From: Oceanicella sp. SM1341
Lineage (GTDB): Bacteria; Pseudomonadota; Alphaproteobacteria; Rhodobacterales; Rhodobacteraceae
Length of the DNA: 64,000 bases
Assembly: GCF_003448965.1 (NCBI RefSeq)
Contig: NZ_QRGC01000018.1
Span: 1-64,000, forward strand
Reading direction: 5' to 3'
Of this stretch, positions 37,661-46,347 are shown in pieces. Position 1 is the stretch's first letter, and each line of letters opens with the position of its first letter. Position numbers and translations under genes: made by a program. The notes beneath the pieces are model-generated. The model did no database searches. It was not told the DNA's origin and worked only from the letters and a program-made list of their open reading frames with translations.

Positions 37661-38499
37661 TGACCCGCGGACGGCTGTTCCTGCTTCTCACCGCGGCGGT
37701 GGGCTTCCTGCTGCTCTACGTGCCGCTGCTGATCCTGGTGATCTACTCGTTCAACGCCTCGCGGCTGGTCTCGGTCTGGGGCGGGTGGTCGACGCAATGG
37801 TACGTGGAGCTGTTCCGCAACCAGGCGGTGCTGAACGCGGCGTGGATCTCGATCCAGGTGGCGGTGATCTCGGCCACGCTGGGCACCGCGCTCGGCACGC
37901 TGGCGGGCTTCGTGCTGTCGCGCTTCGGGCGCTTCCGCTTCCGGCTGCTGTTCACCGGCATGGCCACGGCGCCCATCGTGATGCCGGAGGTGGTGACCGG
38001 CCTGTCGCTGCTGCTGCTGTTCATCTCGATGGAGCAGATCATCGGCTGGCCGTCGGGGCGCGGGCTGCTTACCATCATCATCGCGCATTCCACCTTCTGC
38101 CTCGCCTACGTGGCGGTGGTCGTGCAGGCGCGGCTCACCGATTTCGACCGCTCCATCGAGGAGGCGGCGCAGGATCTCGGCGGCCGCCAGCCCTGGATCT
38201 TCTTCCAGATCACCCTGCCGGTGATCGCGCCGGCGCTGATCTCGGGCTGGCTGCTGAGCTTCACGCTGTCCTTCGACGACCTGGTGATCGCGAGCTTCGT
38301 CTCCGGCCCCGGGGCCTCGACGCTGCCGATGCTGATCTTCTCCAAGGTGCGGCTCGGCGTGAGCCCGGACGTGAACGCGCTGGGCACGCTGATCATGGCG
38401 GTGGTGGCGCTGGGGGTGGTTCTCGGCGCCTGGCAGATGCGCCGCGCCGAGCGCATGCGCCGCCGCGACGAGCAGCGCGCCATGCGCGGCGACGCCTGA
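37660..38499 (+). CDS. potI: PotI, permease of putrescine ABC importer
   Basis: The product (279 residues) is the second permease, with about six membrane segments. The first is FLLLTAAVGFLLLYVPLLIL (20 residues), followed by VIYSFNASRLVSVWGG, a pattern typical of PotI. The EAA loop reads EEAAQDLGGRQPWIFFQITL (20 residues). I chose ATG 37660, overlapping the potH stop, over the GTG one codon earlier. The C-terminus is Arg-rich. It is the last gene of potFGHI and is followed by 0.6 kb of non-coding sequence. Confidence 0.94.
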   Translation: MTRGRLFLLLTAAVGFLLLYVPLLILVIYSFNASRLVSVWGGWSTQWYVELFRNQAVLNAAWISIQVAVISATLGTALGTLAGFVLSRFGRFRFRLLFTGMATAPIVMPEVVTGLSLLLLFISMEQIIGWPSGRGLLTIIIAHSTFCLAYVAVVVQARLTDFDRSIEEAAQDLGGRQPWIFFQITLPVIAPALISGWLLSFTLSFDDLVIASFVSGPGASTLPMLIFSKVRLGVSPDVNALGTLIMAVVALGVVLGAWQMRRAERMRRRDEQRAMRGDA

Positions 38500-39118
38500 G
38501 AGGGCACCGGCCGTCGCGCGCGCGGCGAGCCTTCCCCTCGGGGGGCATCGAGCCCCCGCTCGGGGAACGGGCCGCGGGCGGCCCGGCGCCCGGGCCCGGC
38601 CGGTCTCACGGCGGGGCGGTGGCGCCCGTGGCCTTGTCCGCCATCTCGGAGATGCGGGGCGGGCGCGAGGCGTGGCTTGACAGGCGGTGTCAGGCATGGC
38701 CGGCTCTCCGGCTCTCCGGCTCTCCGGCTCTCCGGCTCTCCGGCTCTCCGGCTCTCCGGCTCTCCGGCTCTCCGGCTCTCCGGCTCTCCGGCTCTCCGGC
38801 TCTCCGGCTCTCCGCCCGAATGGGGCGGGTTCCGGGGCTTGGTCGGCATCGGCTTCTGCGAGATCTGGAGTCTGCAGTTCCCCTCCTGTCACCAGATCGG
38901 GGCGCGGGCTGCCTGGTGCTGAAGCAGGTCACGGGCCAGGCCTGCCCGGCGTTTGTCGGCTCCGGGGGTGATCGGGCTTCCAGCGCGCAGCGGCGCCAGC
39001 CGGGGCTCGGCTTCAGCGGCGCGACAGCCGGGTGGCCGGGAGGGCGCGGCGTGGCTTCGGGCCGTTTCCGGCTCTCGGCAGGCGGCTGAGGTGGGCCTCG
39101 GCCGAAAGGCCGCTGCGC
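38500..39118. other. Gap between potI and pcaB, mostly repeat DNA
   Basis: Apart from the 8-bp array at 38701-38812 no gene is supported. Frames that cross the array in all three phases are open only because the unit lacks stop codons. A small hairpin CGGCC-GAAA-GGCCG (39099-39112) lies just beyond the pcaB stop and could act as its 3' end. Confidence 0.55.
38701..38812. repeat. 8-bp tandem repeat (CGGCTCTC), 14 perfect copies
   Basis: Fourteen identical 8-bp units run from 38701 to 38812 with no mismatch. The perfection implies recent expansion or ongoing slippage. The array lies between the convergent ends of potI and pcaB and is not inside a supported gene. Confidence 0.97.
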
Positions 39119-40441
39119 TCAGTCCCCGGTGGTCAGCCGGCCGGGGTAGAGGGGCGCGTCGCCGGTGTAGCTGGCGGGGTCGAGGACGGTGTCCCAGTCG
39201 AGGGGCGCGTCGGTGAGGCCGGGGAGGGTGGCGCCGAGGGTGGTGCCGTGCGCGAGGGCCTCGGCGCAGGCCCGTTTCACGAGGGCCTGGGCCTCGGGGC
39301 GGGGCATGTGGGCGGAGAGGGCGAACACCGCCGCCTCGGCCATCATCATGCCGCTGGTTGCATCGATGTCGGCGCGCATGCGGTCCGGGTTCGCTTCGAT
39401 CGTTTCGGCGAGCGCCCGGGCGTGGCGCAGGGCGGCGGCGCAGCCCATGCAGAGCGCGGGCAGGGCCATCCATTCCAGCGCCCAGGCGGCGCCGTCGCGC
39501 TCCTGGGCGTGGAGCATCGCGTTCTGGATGGTGGAAAGGTCGCCGCCGGCGCGCCGGGCGAGGGTGACCAGCGCCTCCGGCTCCACCGGGTTCGACTTGT
39601 GCGGCATTGTGGAGGAGGCGCCGCCGGTGCCGGCGGAGATCTCGCGGATCTCCGACTGGGTGAGGGCGATGATGTCGGTGCCCATCTTGCCAAGCGACCC
39701 GGTGACCATGGCGAGCCAGCCGGCGAGTTCGGCGATCGTGTCGCGCGCGGCGTGCCAGGGGATCGGCGAGGCGGCGAGGCGCAGCTCGGCCGCCACCCCC
39801 TCCATCACCTCGGTGCCGCGCCCGGCGAGGGCGGCGTTGGTGCCCGAGGCGCCGGCGAGGCTGACGGTGAGCAGGCGCGGGCGCATCTGCGCGAGCCGCT
39901 CGCGGTGGCGGGCGAGGGGCGCGGCCCAGACCGCGATCTTCGCACCCAGCGTGGTGGGCGTGGCCATCTGCGCGCGGGTGCGGGCGGCGAGCACGGTGCC
40001 CGCGTGGCGCGCGGCCTGCTGCGCGAGGGTGGCCTCGAGGGCCTCGAGCCGGCCCTCCATGATCTCGAGGAAGCGGCGCAGGCGCAGCACGAGGGCGGTG
40101 TCGATCACGTCCTGGCTGGTGGCCCCCCAGTGGATCCACTTCGCGTGCTCCGGGGCCTCCATGGCCTTGCGGAAGGCGGCGACGAGGGCGGGGGCGGTGA
40201 CGCCGTCCTTCGCGGTGCCGGCGGCGAGGCCGGCGGGGTCGATCTGCACCTCGCGCGCGGCGCGGGCGATGAAGAAGGCGCTGTCCTGCGGGATGATCCC
40301 GAGCCGGCCCTGCACCTCGGCGAGCGCCCCCTCGAACAGCAGCATGGCGCGGAGCTGGGCGGTGTCGGTGAAGAGCGCCGCCGCCTCCGCGTCGCCGTAG
40401 AGCTCGCGGAACATCACGCTGTCGAAGGGGGAGATAGCCAT
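39119..40441 (-). CDS. pcaB: PcaB, 3-carboxy-cis,cis-muconate cycloisomerase
   Basis: The product (440 residues) is a fumarase/aspartase superfamily enzyme that lactonises 3-carboxymuconate in protocatechuate breakdown. The family signature GGASSTMPHKSNPVEPEALV (20 residues) and the HWGATSQDVIDTAL segment are present. Length fits PcaB rather than adenylosuccinate lyase, and the context confirms it. It is the last gene of the pcaDCHG-BKACE-pcaB run, 72 nt after the BKACE gene. The start ATG 40441 gives the usual N-terminus. Confidence 0.95.
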   Translation of the reverse strand: MAISPFDSVMFRELYGDAEAAALFTDTAQLRAMLLFEGALAEVQGRLGIIPQDSAFFIARAAREVQIDPAGLAAGTAKDGVTAPALVAAFRKAMEAPEHAKWIHWGATSQDVIDTALVLRLRRFLEIMEGRLEALEATLAQQAARHAGTVLAARTRAQMATPTTLGAKIAVWAAPLARHRERLAQMRPRLLTVSLAGASGTNAALAGRGTEVMEGVAAELRLAASPIPWHAARDTIAELAGWLAMVTGSLGKMGTDIIALTQSEIREISAGTGGASSTMPHKSNPVEPEALVTLARRAGGDLSTIQNAMLHAQERDGAAWALEWMALPALCMGCAAALRHARALAETIEANPDRMRADIDATSGMMMAEAAVFALSAHMPRPEAQALVKRACAEALAHGTTLGATLPGLTDAPLDWDTVLDPASYTGDAPLYPGRLTTGD

Positions 40442-40482
40442 GGAGCCTCGTATCGGAACAGGGCGCTGCGGGAGGAGGGGGC

Positions 40483-40503
40483 GAGGGGAGGGGGCCTCCC
40501 CTC
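40483..40503. repeat. G-rich palindrome flanking the BKACE gene (3' side)
   Basis: GAGGGGAGG (40483-40491) and CCTCCCCTC (40495-40503) form a 9-bp stem with a GGG loop, 10 nt beyond the BKACE stop. It contains the 12-mer GCCTCCCCTCCC (40494-40505), which recurs exactly at 41385-41396. Confidence 0.8.
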
Positions 40504-40513
40504 CCCAATTACG

Positions 40514-41350
40514 TCAGGCGGCGCGGAGCGGGAGGCCGAGGATCTCGCGCGCCTGTTGCCAGGTGGCGACGGGGCGCTCGTATTTCTCGCACAGGTCGGC
40601 GGCCTTCTTCACCAGGGCGGCGTTGGAGGGCGCGAGGGTGGTCTTGTCGAGCCGCACGTTGTCCTCCATGCCGGTGCGCGTGTGGCCGCCGAGCTCGATC
40701 GACCATTCGTTCAGCGTCGCCTGGAAGCGCCCGATGCCGGCTCCGCACCAGGTGGCATCCGGGGCGAGGCGCTTCACCGTGCGGATGTAATACTCGAACG
40801 TGTCGCGGTCCACCGGCATCGCGTTCTTCACGCCCATCACGAACTGGATGTGCAGCGGGCCCTTCAGCCGGCCGTCCTTCTGCATCGCCACCGCCTGGTG
40901 GATGTGCGAGAGGTCGAAGGCCTCGATCTCCGGCTTCACCCCGTAGGTGAGCATCTCGGAGGCGAGCCAGTCCACGAGGTCGGGCGGGTTCTCGTAGACC
41001 CGGGTGGGGAAGTTGTTCGAGCCCACCGAGAGCGAGGCCATGTCGGGGGAGAGCGGCAGCATGCCGCCGCGGGTTTTCCCCGCGCCCGAGCGCCCGCCGG
41101 TGGAGAGCTGCACGATGAGGCCCGGGCAGTGCTTCTCCAGCCCCTCCTTCAGGGCGGCGAATTTCTCGGGGTCCGAGGAGGGGGTCTGGTCGTCGTTGCG
41201 CACGTGGCAATGGGCGATGGTGGCGCCGGCCTCGAAGGCCTCCTGCGTGCTCTCGATCTGCTCGGCGACGGTGATCGGCACCGCGGGGTTGTTCTCCTTC
41301 GTGGGCAGCGAGCCGGTGATCGCGACGCACAGGATGCAGGGATTGGACAT
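40514..41350 (-). CDS. Beta-keto acid cleavage enzyme (BKACE, DUF849) in the pca operon
   Basis: The protein has 278 residues in the family of 3-keto-5-aminohexanoate cleavage enzyme. These TIM-barrel Zn enzymes split a beta-keto acid with acetyl-CoA to give acetoacetate and a new acyl-CoA. The Zn-binding pair is visible in TIAHCHVRND (His 47 and 49), with GSNNFPTRVYENPP, the HIQFVMGVKNAMP strand, and the Glu of TRTGMEDNVRL. ATG 41350 is chosen because the strand CILCVAITGS follows directly. It sits between pcaG and pcaB, which suggests beta-ketoadipate as substrate; that is an inference. Confidence 0.9.
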   Translation of the reverse strand: MSNPCILCVAITGSLPTKENNPAVPITVAEQIESTQEAFEAGATIAHCHVRNDDQTPSSDPEKFAALKEGLEKHCPGLIVQLSTGGRSGAGKTRGGMLPLSPDMASLSVGSNNFPTRVYENPPDLVDWLASEMLTYGVKPEIEAFDLSHIHQAVAMQKDGRLKGPLHIQFVMGVKNAMPVDRDTFEYYIRTVKRLAPDATWCGAGIGRFQATLNEWSIELGGHTRTGMEDNVRLDKTTLAPSNAALVKKAADLCEKYERPVATWQQAREILGLPLRAA

Positions 41351-41373
41351 GTCGGTTCTCCGGAAAGGCATTC

Positions 41374-41396
41374 GGGAGGGGAGTGCCTCCCCTCCC
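41374..41396. repeat. G-rich palindrome flanking the BKACE gene (5' side)
   Basis: GGGAGGGGA (41374-41382) and TCCCCTCCC (41388-41396) form a 9-bp stem with a 5-base loop, just upstream of the BKACE start. It shares the 12-mer GCCTCCCCTCCC with the palindrome on the other side of the gene. Confidence 0.8.
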
Positions 41397-41435
41397 GGAC
41401 CCACCCTACGGGCGGAGCCTGTGGCTGGTGTTGCG

Positions 41436-42050
41436 TCAGATGTCGAAGAAGATCGTCTCTTTCGGGCCCTGGAGGTGGATGTTGAACGTGTACTCCGCCT
41501 CCCCGGTCTTCTCGGCGACCAGCGTGGCCACGCGCACCTGGTGCTCGATGCGCATCAGGATCGGGTCGGCCTTCAGCGCCTCCTCGTCATCGGGGAAGTA
41601 CATCCGGGTGTGCAGGCCGATGTTGATGCCGCGCGCCACCACCCAGAAGGTGATGTGCGGCGCCATCGGCCGGCCGTCGATGAAGGGCACGGTGCCCGGG
41701 CGCACGGTCTCGAACACGTATTCGCCGGTGGCCATGTCGCCGGGCGAGCGGCCGAAGCCGGTGAAGTTGGGGTCTGCCATGCCGCGCTTCTCCTGCGGGC
41801 TGGGGTAGAGCCCCTCGGCATCGGCCTGCCAGACCTCGATCAGCGCGTCGCGCAGGGGGGTTCCGGTGCCGTCGAACACCCGGCCGCGCACGGTGATGCG
41901 CTCGCCCTTCGTGTGCTCGTTCACCATCCGGCAGCCCAGATCCTCCGGGAAGACGCCGGTGATGTCGCAGAAATTCGGCACGCAGCCGATGTGCACGTAG
42001 GGGCCCGCGGTCTGCGACGCGGTTTCCTTCAGCTGGTCCAGGCCCTGCAT
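41436..42050 (-). CDS. pcaG: PcaG, protocatechuate 3,4-dioxygenase alpha subunit
   Basis: The product (204 residues) is the non-iron alpha subunit that pairs with PcaH to open the protocatechuate ring. It shows the shared intradiol fold: QTAGPYVHIG near the N-terminus, ITVRGRVFDGTGTPLRDALI with EVWQADAEG, and PHITFWVVARGI. The Fe ligands of the beta subunit are absent, as expected for alpha. Only one base separates it from the pcaH stop, so the two subunits are made together. Confidence 0.96.
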   Translation of the reverse strand: MQGLDQLKETASQTAGPYVHIGCVPNFCDITGVFPEDLGCRMVNEHTKGERITVRGRVFDGTGTPLRDALIEVWQADAEGLYPSPQEKRGMADPNFTGFGRSPGDMATGEYVFETVRPGTVPFIDGRPMAPHITFWVVARGINIGLHTRMYFPDDEEALKADPILMRIEHQVRVATLVAEKTGEAEYTFNIHLQGPKETIFFDI

Positions 42051-42051
42051 C

Positions 42052-42852
<801 letters not shown>

Positions 42853-43230
42853 TCAGGCGCCCTCCATCTCCGCGTAGGTCTGCTTGATGATCTTGATGGC
42901 GTGGTTCGCCTTGGGCACGCCGCAGTAGACCGCGACATGCAGCATCGCCTCGATGAGGTCTTCCTTGGTGGCGCCGGTGTTCGCGGTGGCGCGCACGTGC
43001 ATGGCGACCTCGTCGAAATTCCCCATGCCCGCCAGCAGCGCCAGCGTGACGATGGAGCGCTCGCGCTTCGTGAAATGCGGGCGCGACCAGACCGAGCCCC
43101 AGGCGCCTTCGGTGATGAAGGTCTGGAACGGCTCGTCGAAGGGGGTCTTGGCGGCCTCGGCGCGGTTCACATGCGCGTCGCCGAGCACGGCGCGCCGCGT
43201 GGCCATGCCGGCGTCATATCTCTCGGACAA
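42853..43230 (-). CDS. pcaC: PcaC, 4-carboxymuconolactone decarboxylase
   Basis: The product (125 residues) has the AhpD-like helical fold and decarboxylates gamma-carboxymuconolactone to the beta-ketoadipate enol-lactone. The EGAWGSVWSRPHFTKRERSI segment (20 residues), the LAGMGNFDEVAMHVRATANTG region and the HVAVYCGVPKANHAIKI segment are typical of the single-domain PcaC. The start lies within the last 17 nt of pcaD, implying coupling. Confidence 0.95.
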   Translation of the reverse strand: MSERYDAGMATRRAVLGDAHVNRAEAAKTPFDEPFQTFITEGAWGSVWSRPHFTKRERSIVTLALLAGMGNFDEVAMHVRATANTGATKEDLIEAMLHVAVYCGVPKANHAIKIIKQTYAEMEGA

Positions 43231-44017
43231 GGTCGGTCTCCTTCATGAAGGCGGTGAGCACGGCGGCGACATCGGCGGGCTGTTCCACGCAGGGCAGGTG
43301 GCCGGCGCCGCGCACGAGGTGGAAGCCCGCGCCGGGGATCAGCGCCGCGGTCTCGCGCACCAGGTCGGCGGGGGTGGAGCCGTCCTCGTCGCCGGCGATG
43401 GCGAGCGCGGGCAGGCTGAGGCGGCTGGTGCTCTCGATCAGGTCGGTGTCCTTGATGGCGTAGCAGCAGCCCACGTAGCCGTCCTCGGGCGTGCGGCACA
43501 GCATGTGGCGCCAGCCGGCGAGCTCGTCGGGGTTCGCCTCGCGGAAGGCGCGGGAGAACCAGCGCGACAGGATGTTCTCCTCCAGCGCCGCGATGCCGCC
43601 CTTGTGGATTTCCTCGATGCGGGCGTCCCACATGTCGGGCGTGCCGATCTTGGCGGCGGTGTTGGAGAGCACGAGGGCGGAGACCAGGTCCGGCCGCTCC
43701 GCCGCCAGCCCCTGGGCGATCTGCCCGCCGATGGACAGGCCCACCACCATCGCGCCGCTCACCCCGAGATGGTCGAGCAGCCCGGCGGCCTCGGCCACGA
43801 GATCGCCCATGTAATAGGGGGCGGCGGGGCATTCGGACAGGCCGTGGCCGCGCTTGTCGTAGCGGATCACCCGCAGGCCCTCAGGCAGCAGGGGCAGCAC
43901 CCGGTCCCAGACGCGGAAATCGGTTCCCAGCGAGTTGATGAAGAGGATCGCGCGCCCGTCCTGCGGGCCCTCGACGGCGTAGTGGATCCTCACGCCGTTG
44001 ATGGTTGCGATTTGCAT
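43214..44017 (-). CDS. pcaD: PcaD, beta-ketoadipate enol-lactone hydrolase
   Basis: The product (267 residues) is an alpha/beta-hydrolase that opens the enol-lactone to beta-ketoadipate. It shows the oxyanion region LFINSLGTDFRVWDRVLPLL (20 residues), RYDKRGHGLSE, the nucleophile elbow VVGLSIGGQIAQGLA, the acid in IAGDEDGSTPADL and the His in GAGHLPCVEQP. It is the first gene of the operon, divergent from pcaQ, with AAAAGGGGGGACC as ribosome binding site before ATG 44017. Confidence 0.96.
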   Translation of the reverse strand: MQIATINGVRIHYAVEGPQDGRAILFINSLGTDFRVWDRVLPLLPEGLRVIRYDKRGHGLSECPAAPYYMGDLVAEAAGLLDHLGVSGAMVVGLSIGGQIAQGLAAERPDLVSALVLSNTAAKIGTPDMWDARIEEIHKGGIAALEENILSRWFSRAFREANPDELAGWRHMLCRTPEDGYVGCCYAIKDTDLIESTSRLSLPALAIAGDEDGSTPADLVRETAALIPGAGFHLVRGAGHLPCVEQPADVAAVLTAFMKETDLVREI

Positions 44018-44092
44018 AGCTGGTCCCCCCTTTTGAGTGGAGTATTTCCCATGTCGGTGTGGTTATGTAAAATGAAGAATAGAGCGATCACC

Positions 44093-44108
44093 ATAACCAG
44101 AGGGTTAT
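44093..44108. promoter_or_regulatory. PcaQ operator between pcaD and pcaQ
   Basis: ATAACC-AGAG-GGTTAT is a perfect inverted repeat with 4-base spacing, close to the ATAACC-N4-GGTTA box known for PcaQ in Sinorhizobium. A further GGTTAT half-site lies at 44061-44066. The box ends one base before the pcaQ start codon, so binding would repress pcaQ while activating pcaD. Confidence 0.85.
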
Positions 44109-44109
44109 C

Positions 44110-45039
44110 ATGAACCTCGACGCCAGGCTGCGTTTGCGACATCTCCGCTGTTTCGAGGAGATTGCGCGCCTCGGATCGGTGGGTCAAGCCGCCGAGATCC
44201 TGCACATTTCCCAGCCCGCCGCCTCCAAGACGCTGCGCGAGCTGGAGGAGATGCTCGACGTCACGCTGTTCGACCGCTCGGGCCGGCGGCTGCGCCTCAC
44301 CCGCGCGGGGCTGCGCTTTCGCGAGCATGCGGGCGCAGCACTTTCCTCGCTGCGCCAGGGGGTTGCGGTGGTGACCGGCAAGCCGCGCAAGCCCATGCTG
44401 CGGCTGGGAGTGCTGCCCACGGTGGCGACCGGGGTGATGCCCAAGGCGGCGCTGAGCTTCTCGCAGAGCCACCCGCAGGTGCAGCTGCGCGTGTCCACCG
44501 CGCCGAACTGGTTCCTGCTCGAGCAGCTGCGCACCCATGCGCTCGACATGGTGGTGGGCCGGCTGGCGGCGCCCGAGCAGATGACCGGCCTCGTCTTCGA
44601 GCACCTCTACTCCGAGCAGATCGCCGCCGTGGTGCGGCCGGGCCACCCGCTGGCGCTCTCGGGCGACATCGGCGCGCTGGCCGACTACCCGCTGATCCTG
44701 CCGCCGCCGGGCGCGGTGATCCGCACCACGGTGGAGCAGTTTCTGCTGGCGCGCGGGCTGGGCGGGCTGCAGGCGCGCTACGAATCCGTCTCGCTGGCCT
44801 TCGGCCGGGCGGTGGTGCGCGAGTCCGACGCGGTGTGGCTCATCTCGCGCGGCGTGGTGGAGGAGGAGCTCTCCCTCGGCCGGCTGGTGGCCATCGGCCC
44901 CGGCGGCGAGGACTGGACCGGCCCGGTCGGCCTCTCCCTGCGCGGTAACGAAACCCCGACGGAGGAGTTGCACGCCCTCATCGAGGAGGTGCGCCGGGTG
45001 TGCGAGGGCCGCCGCCTTGCCGGGATCGACCCCGACTAG
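44110..45039 (+). CDS. pcaQ: PcaQ, LysR-type activator of the pca operon
   Basis: The product (309 residues) has a winged helix-turn-helix (LGSVGQAAEILHISQPAASK, residues 25-44) and a substrate-binding-like effector domain. PcaQ proteins activate pcaDCHGB in response to beta-carboxymuconate and carboxymuconolactone. Divergence from pcaD, an intervening PcaQ box, and the sequence itself make the call firm. ATG 44110 directly abuts the operator, leaving almost no room for a ribosome binding site, so a leaderless mRNA or a start a little downstream is possible. Confidence 0.93.
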   Translation: MNLDARLRLRHLRCFEEIARLGSVGQAAEILHISQPAASKTLRELEEMLDVTLFDRSGRRLRLTRAGLRFREHAGAALSSLRQGVAVVTGKPRKPMLRLGVLPTVATGVMPKAALSFSQSHPQVQLRVSTAPNWFLLEQLRTHALDMVVGRLAAPEQMTGLVFEHLYSEQIAAVVRPGHPLALSGDIGALADYPLILPPPGAVIRTTVEQFLLARGLGGLQARYESVSLAFGRAVVRESDAVWLISRGVVEEELSLGRLVAIGPGGEDWTGPVGLSLRGNETPTEELHALIEEVRRVCEGRRLAGIDPD

Positions 45040-45096
45040 GCGGCTCCTGCGAAATGCCTGCTATCCGGCGCCCTGCCGCCGCGCTATCGTGACGGA

Positions 45097-45954
45097 ATGA
45101 CAGAAAAGCCGATGGCGAGCCGGGGCAAGTCCGAAACGGCGGACAGCCGCTCCGGCCAGGTGAGATCGATTTCGCGGGCCATAGCCATTCTGCGGTCCCT
45201 CGCGGCCAGCTCGGAAGGACTGACCCTCACCGAGACGGCCGAACGGGCCGGGCTTGCCGCATCCACCACGCACCGCATCCTCACCACTCTGGAGGGCGAG
45301 CGCTTCGTGCGCTTCGAGCCCGCCACCGGCCTGTGGCAGATCGGCGTCTCCGCTTTCACCGTGGGCGCCACCTTCGCGCGAAACCGCGACATCATCGCCC
45401 TCGCGCGCCCCTACCTGCGCCGGCTGATGGAGGTGACCGGAGAGACCGCGAACATCTACGTGGAAAGCGGCGGCGAGGCGATCTGCATGGCCCAGGTGGA
45501 GAGCCGCCACACCATGCGCGCCATCACCCAGGTGGGGGGGCGGGTGAAGATGCACTGGTCGGGCGCCGGCAAGGCGCTGCTCGCCACCATGCCCGACGAG
45601 CGGGTGCGCGCCATCCTCTCCGAGCAGGGCATGCCGGCGGCCACCCCGGCCACGCTCACCACCCCCGCGGCGATGCTCGAGGAGCTCGCCCGCATCCGCA
45701 GCGCGGGCGTCGCGCATGACGCGGAGGAATTCACCGAGGGCCTGCGCTGCCTCTCCGTCGCGCTGCGCGACGAGCAGGGCCAGGGGGTGGCGGCGGTGTC
45801 GATCTCCGGCCCGGTGACCCGCCTCACGCCCGCCCGCCTGCCCGGGCTGCAGGAGGTGCTCTGCACCATCGCCGCCGAGATCACCCGCGATTTCGGCGGC
45901 GGAGGGGAAAAGGGTGAAATTCGCTCTGGACGCGGTCAGGGGGCTTTGTTATAG
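45097..45954 (+). CDS. IclR-family transcriptional regulator
   Basis: The protein has 285 residues. An N-terminal winged helix (RSISRAIAILRSLAASSEGL and TLTETAERAGLAASTTHRIL, 20 residues each) is followed by the IclR effector domain (ANIYVESGGEAICMAQVES, WSGAGKALLATMP). It lies 57 nt after pcaQ on the same strand and may regulate aromatic or beta-ketoadipate metabolism, as PcaR, PcaU and PobR do. The target is not shown by the sequence. A Gly-rich tail ends close to the tRNA gene. Confidence 0.88.
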   Translation: MTEKPMASRGKSETADSRSGQVRSISRAIAILRSLAASSEGLTLTETAERAGLAASTTHRILTTLEGERFVRFEPATGLWQIGVSAFTVGATFARNRDIIALARPYLRRLMEVTGETANIYVESGGEAICMAQVESRHTMRAITQVGGRVKMHWSGAGKALLATMPDERVRAILSEQGMPAATPATLTTPAAMLEELARIRSAGVAHDAEEFTEGLRCLSVALRDEQGQGVAAVSISGPVTRLTPARLPGLQEVLCTIAAEITRDFGGGGEKGEIRSGRGQGALL

Positions 45955-45983
45955 ACCGCCTCGCCCGAGGATGAAGGCTCTGT

Positions 45984-46058
45984 TCCGGCGTAGCTCAGTG
46001 GTAGAGCATCGGACTGTTAATCCGCTGGTCGTAGGTTCGAATCCTACCGCCGGAGCCA
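45984..46058 (+). tRNA. tRNA-Asn (GTT anticodon), CCA encoded
   Basis: The cloverleaf closes: acceptor TCCGGCG with CGCCGGA, D arm GCTC-AGTGGTA-GAGC, anticodon loop CTGTTAA giving GTT, and T arm GTAGG-TTCGAAT-CCTAC. The discriminator G is followed by encoded CCA. The outermost anticodon stem pair (T27 with C43) is a mismatch. Nine-base inverted repeats flank the gene. Confidence 0.97.
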
Positions 46059-46347
46059 GAATCCTCGGGGAAAATCATCCGCTTAACGTTAGCCACTTGC
46101 TCGCCCCTCCCGGGGGTTGACGCTTCTTGCGGGGTGGTTTGACAATTTCCGTTCCCGCAAGCTTCGCTTTTCCCAGTGTCTCGCTGGTCTCGGCGGTCCT
46201 CCGATCCGGATTGGCGTTCCTCGAATGCGGCGCGGGCTCCGGCCCGTATCGGCGTGCCTTGGCCGGCGTGGGGCCGTGGGTCGCGTTGCGGTGGAAACGC
46301 CGGGCGGGCTGCGGCATGATGCGTCTGCCGGGAAGGGGGGCGCCGCA

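Noticed and set aside
38687-38971. Repeat proteins of the type SPALRLSG encoded by the 8-bp array
   Set aside because: All three frames on both strands are open through the array only because the unit has no stop codon; no ribosome binding site or domain supports any of them.
46059-46347. A prophage or island attachment site at the 3' end of tRNA-Asn
   Set aside because: No integrase follows, and no direct repeat of the tRNA end was seen; the flanking repeats are inverted.
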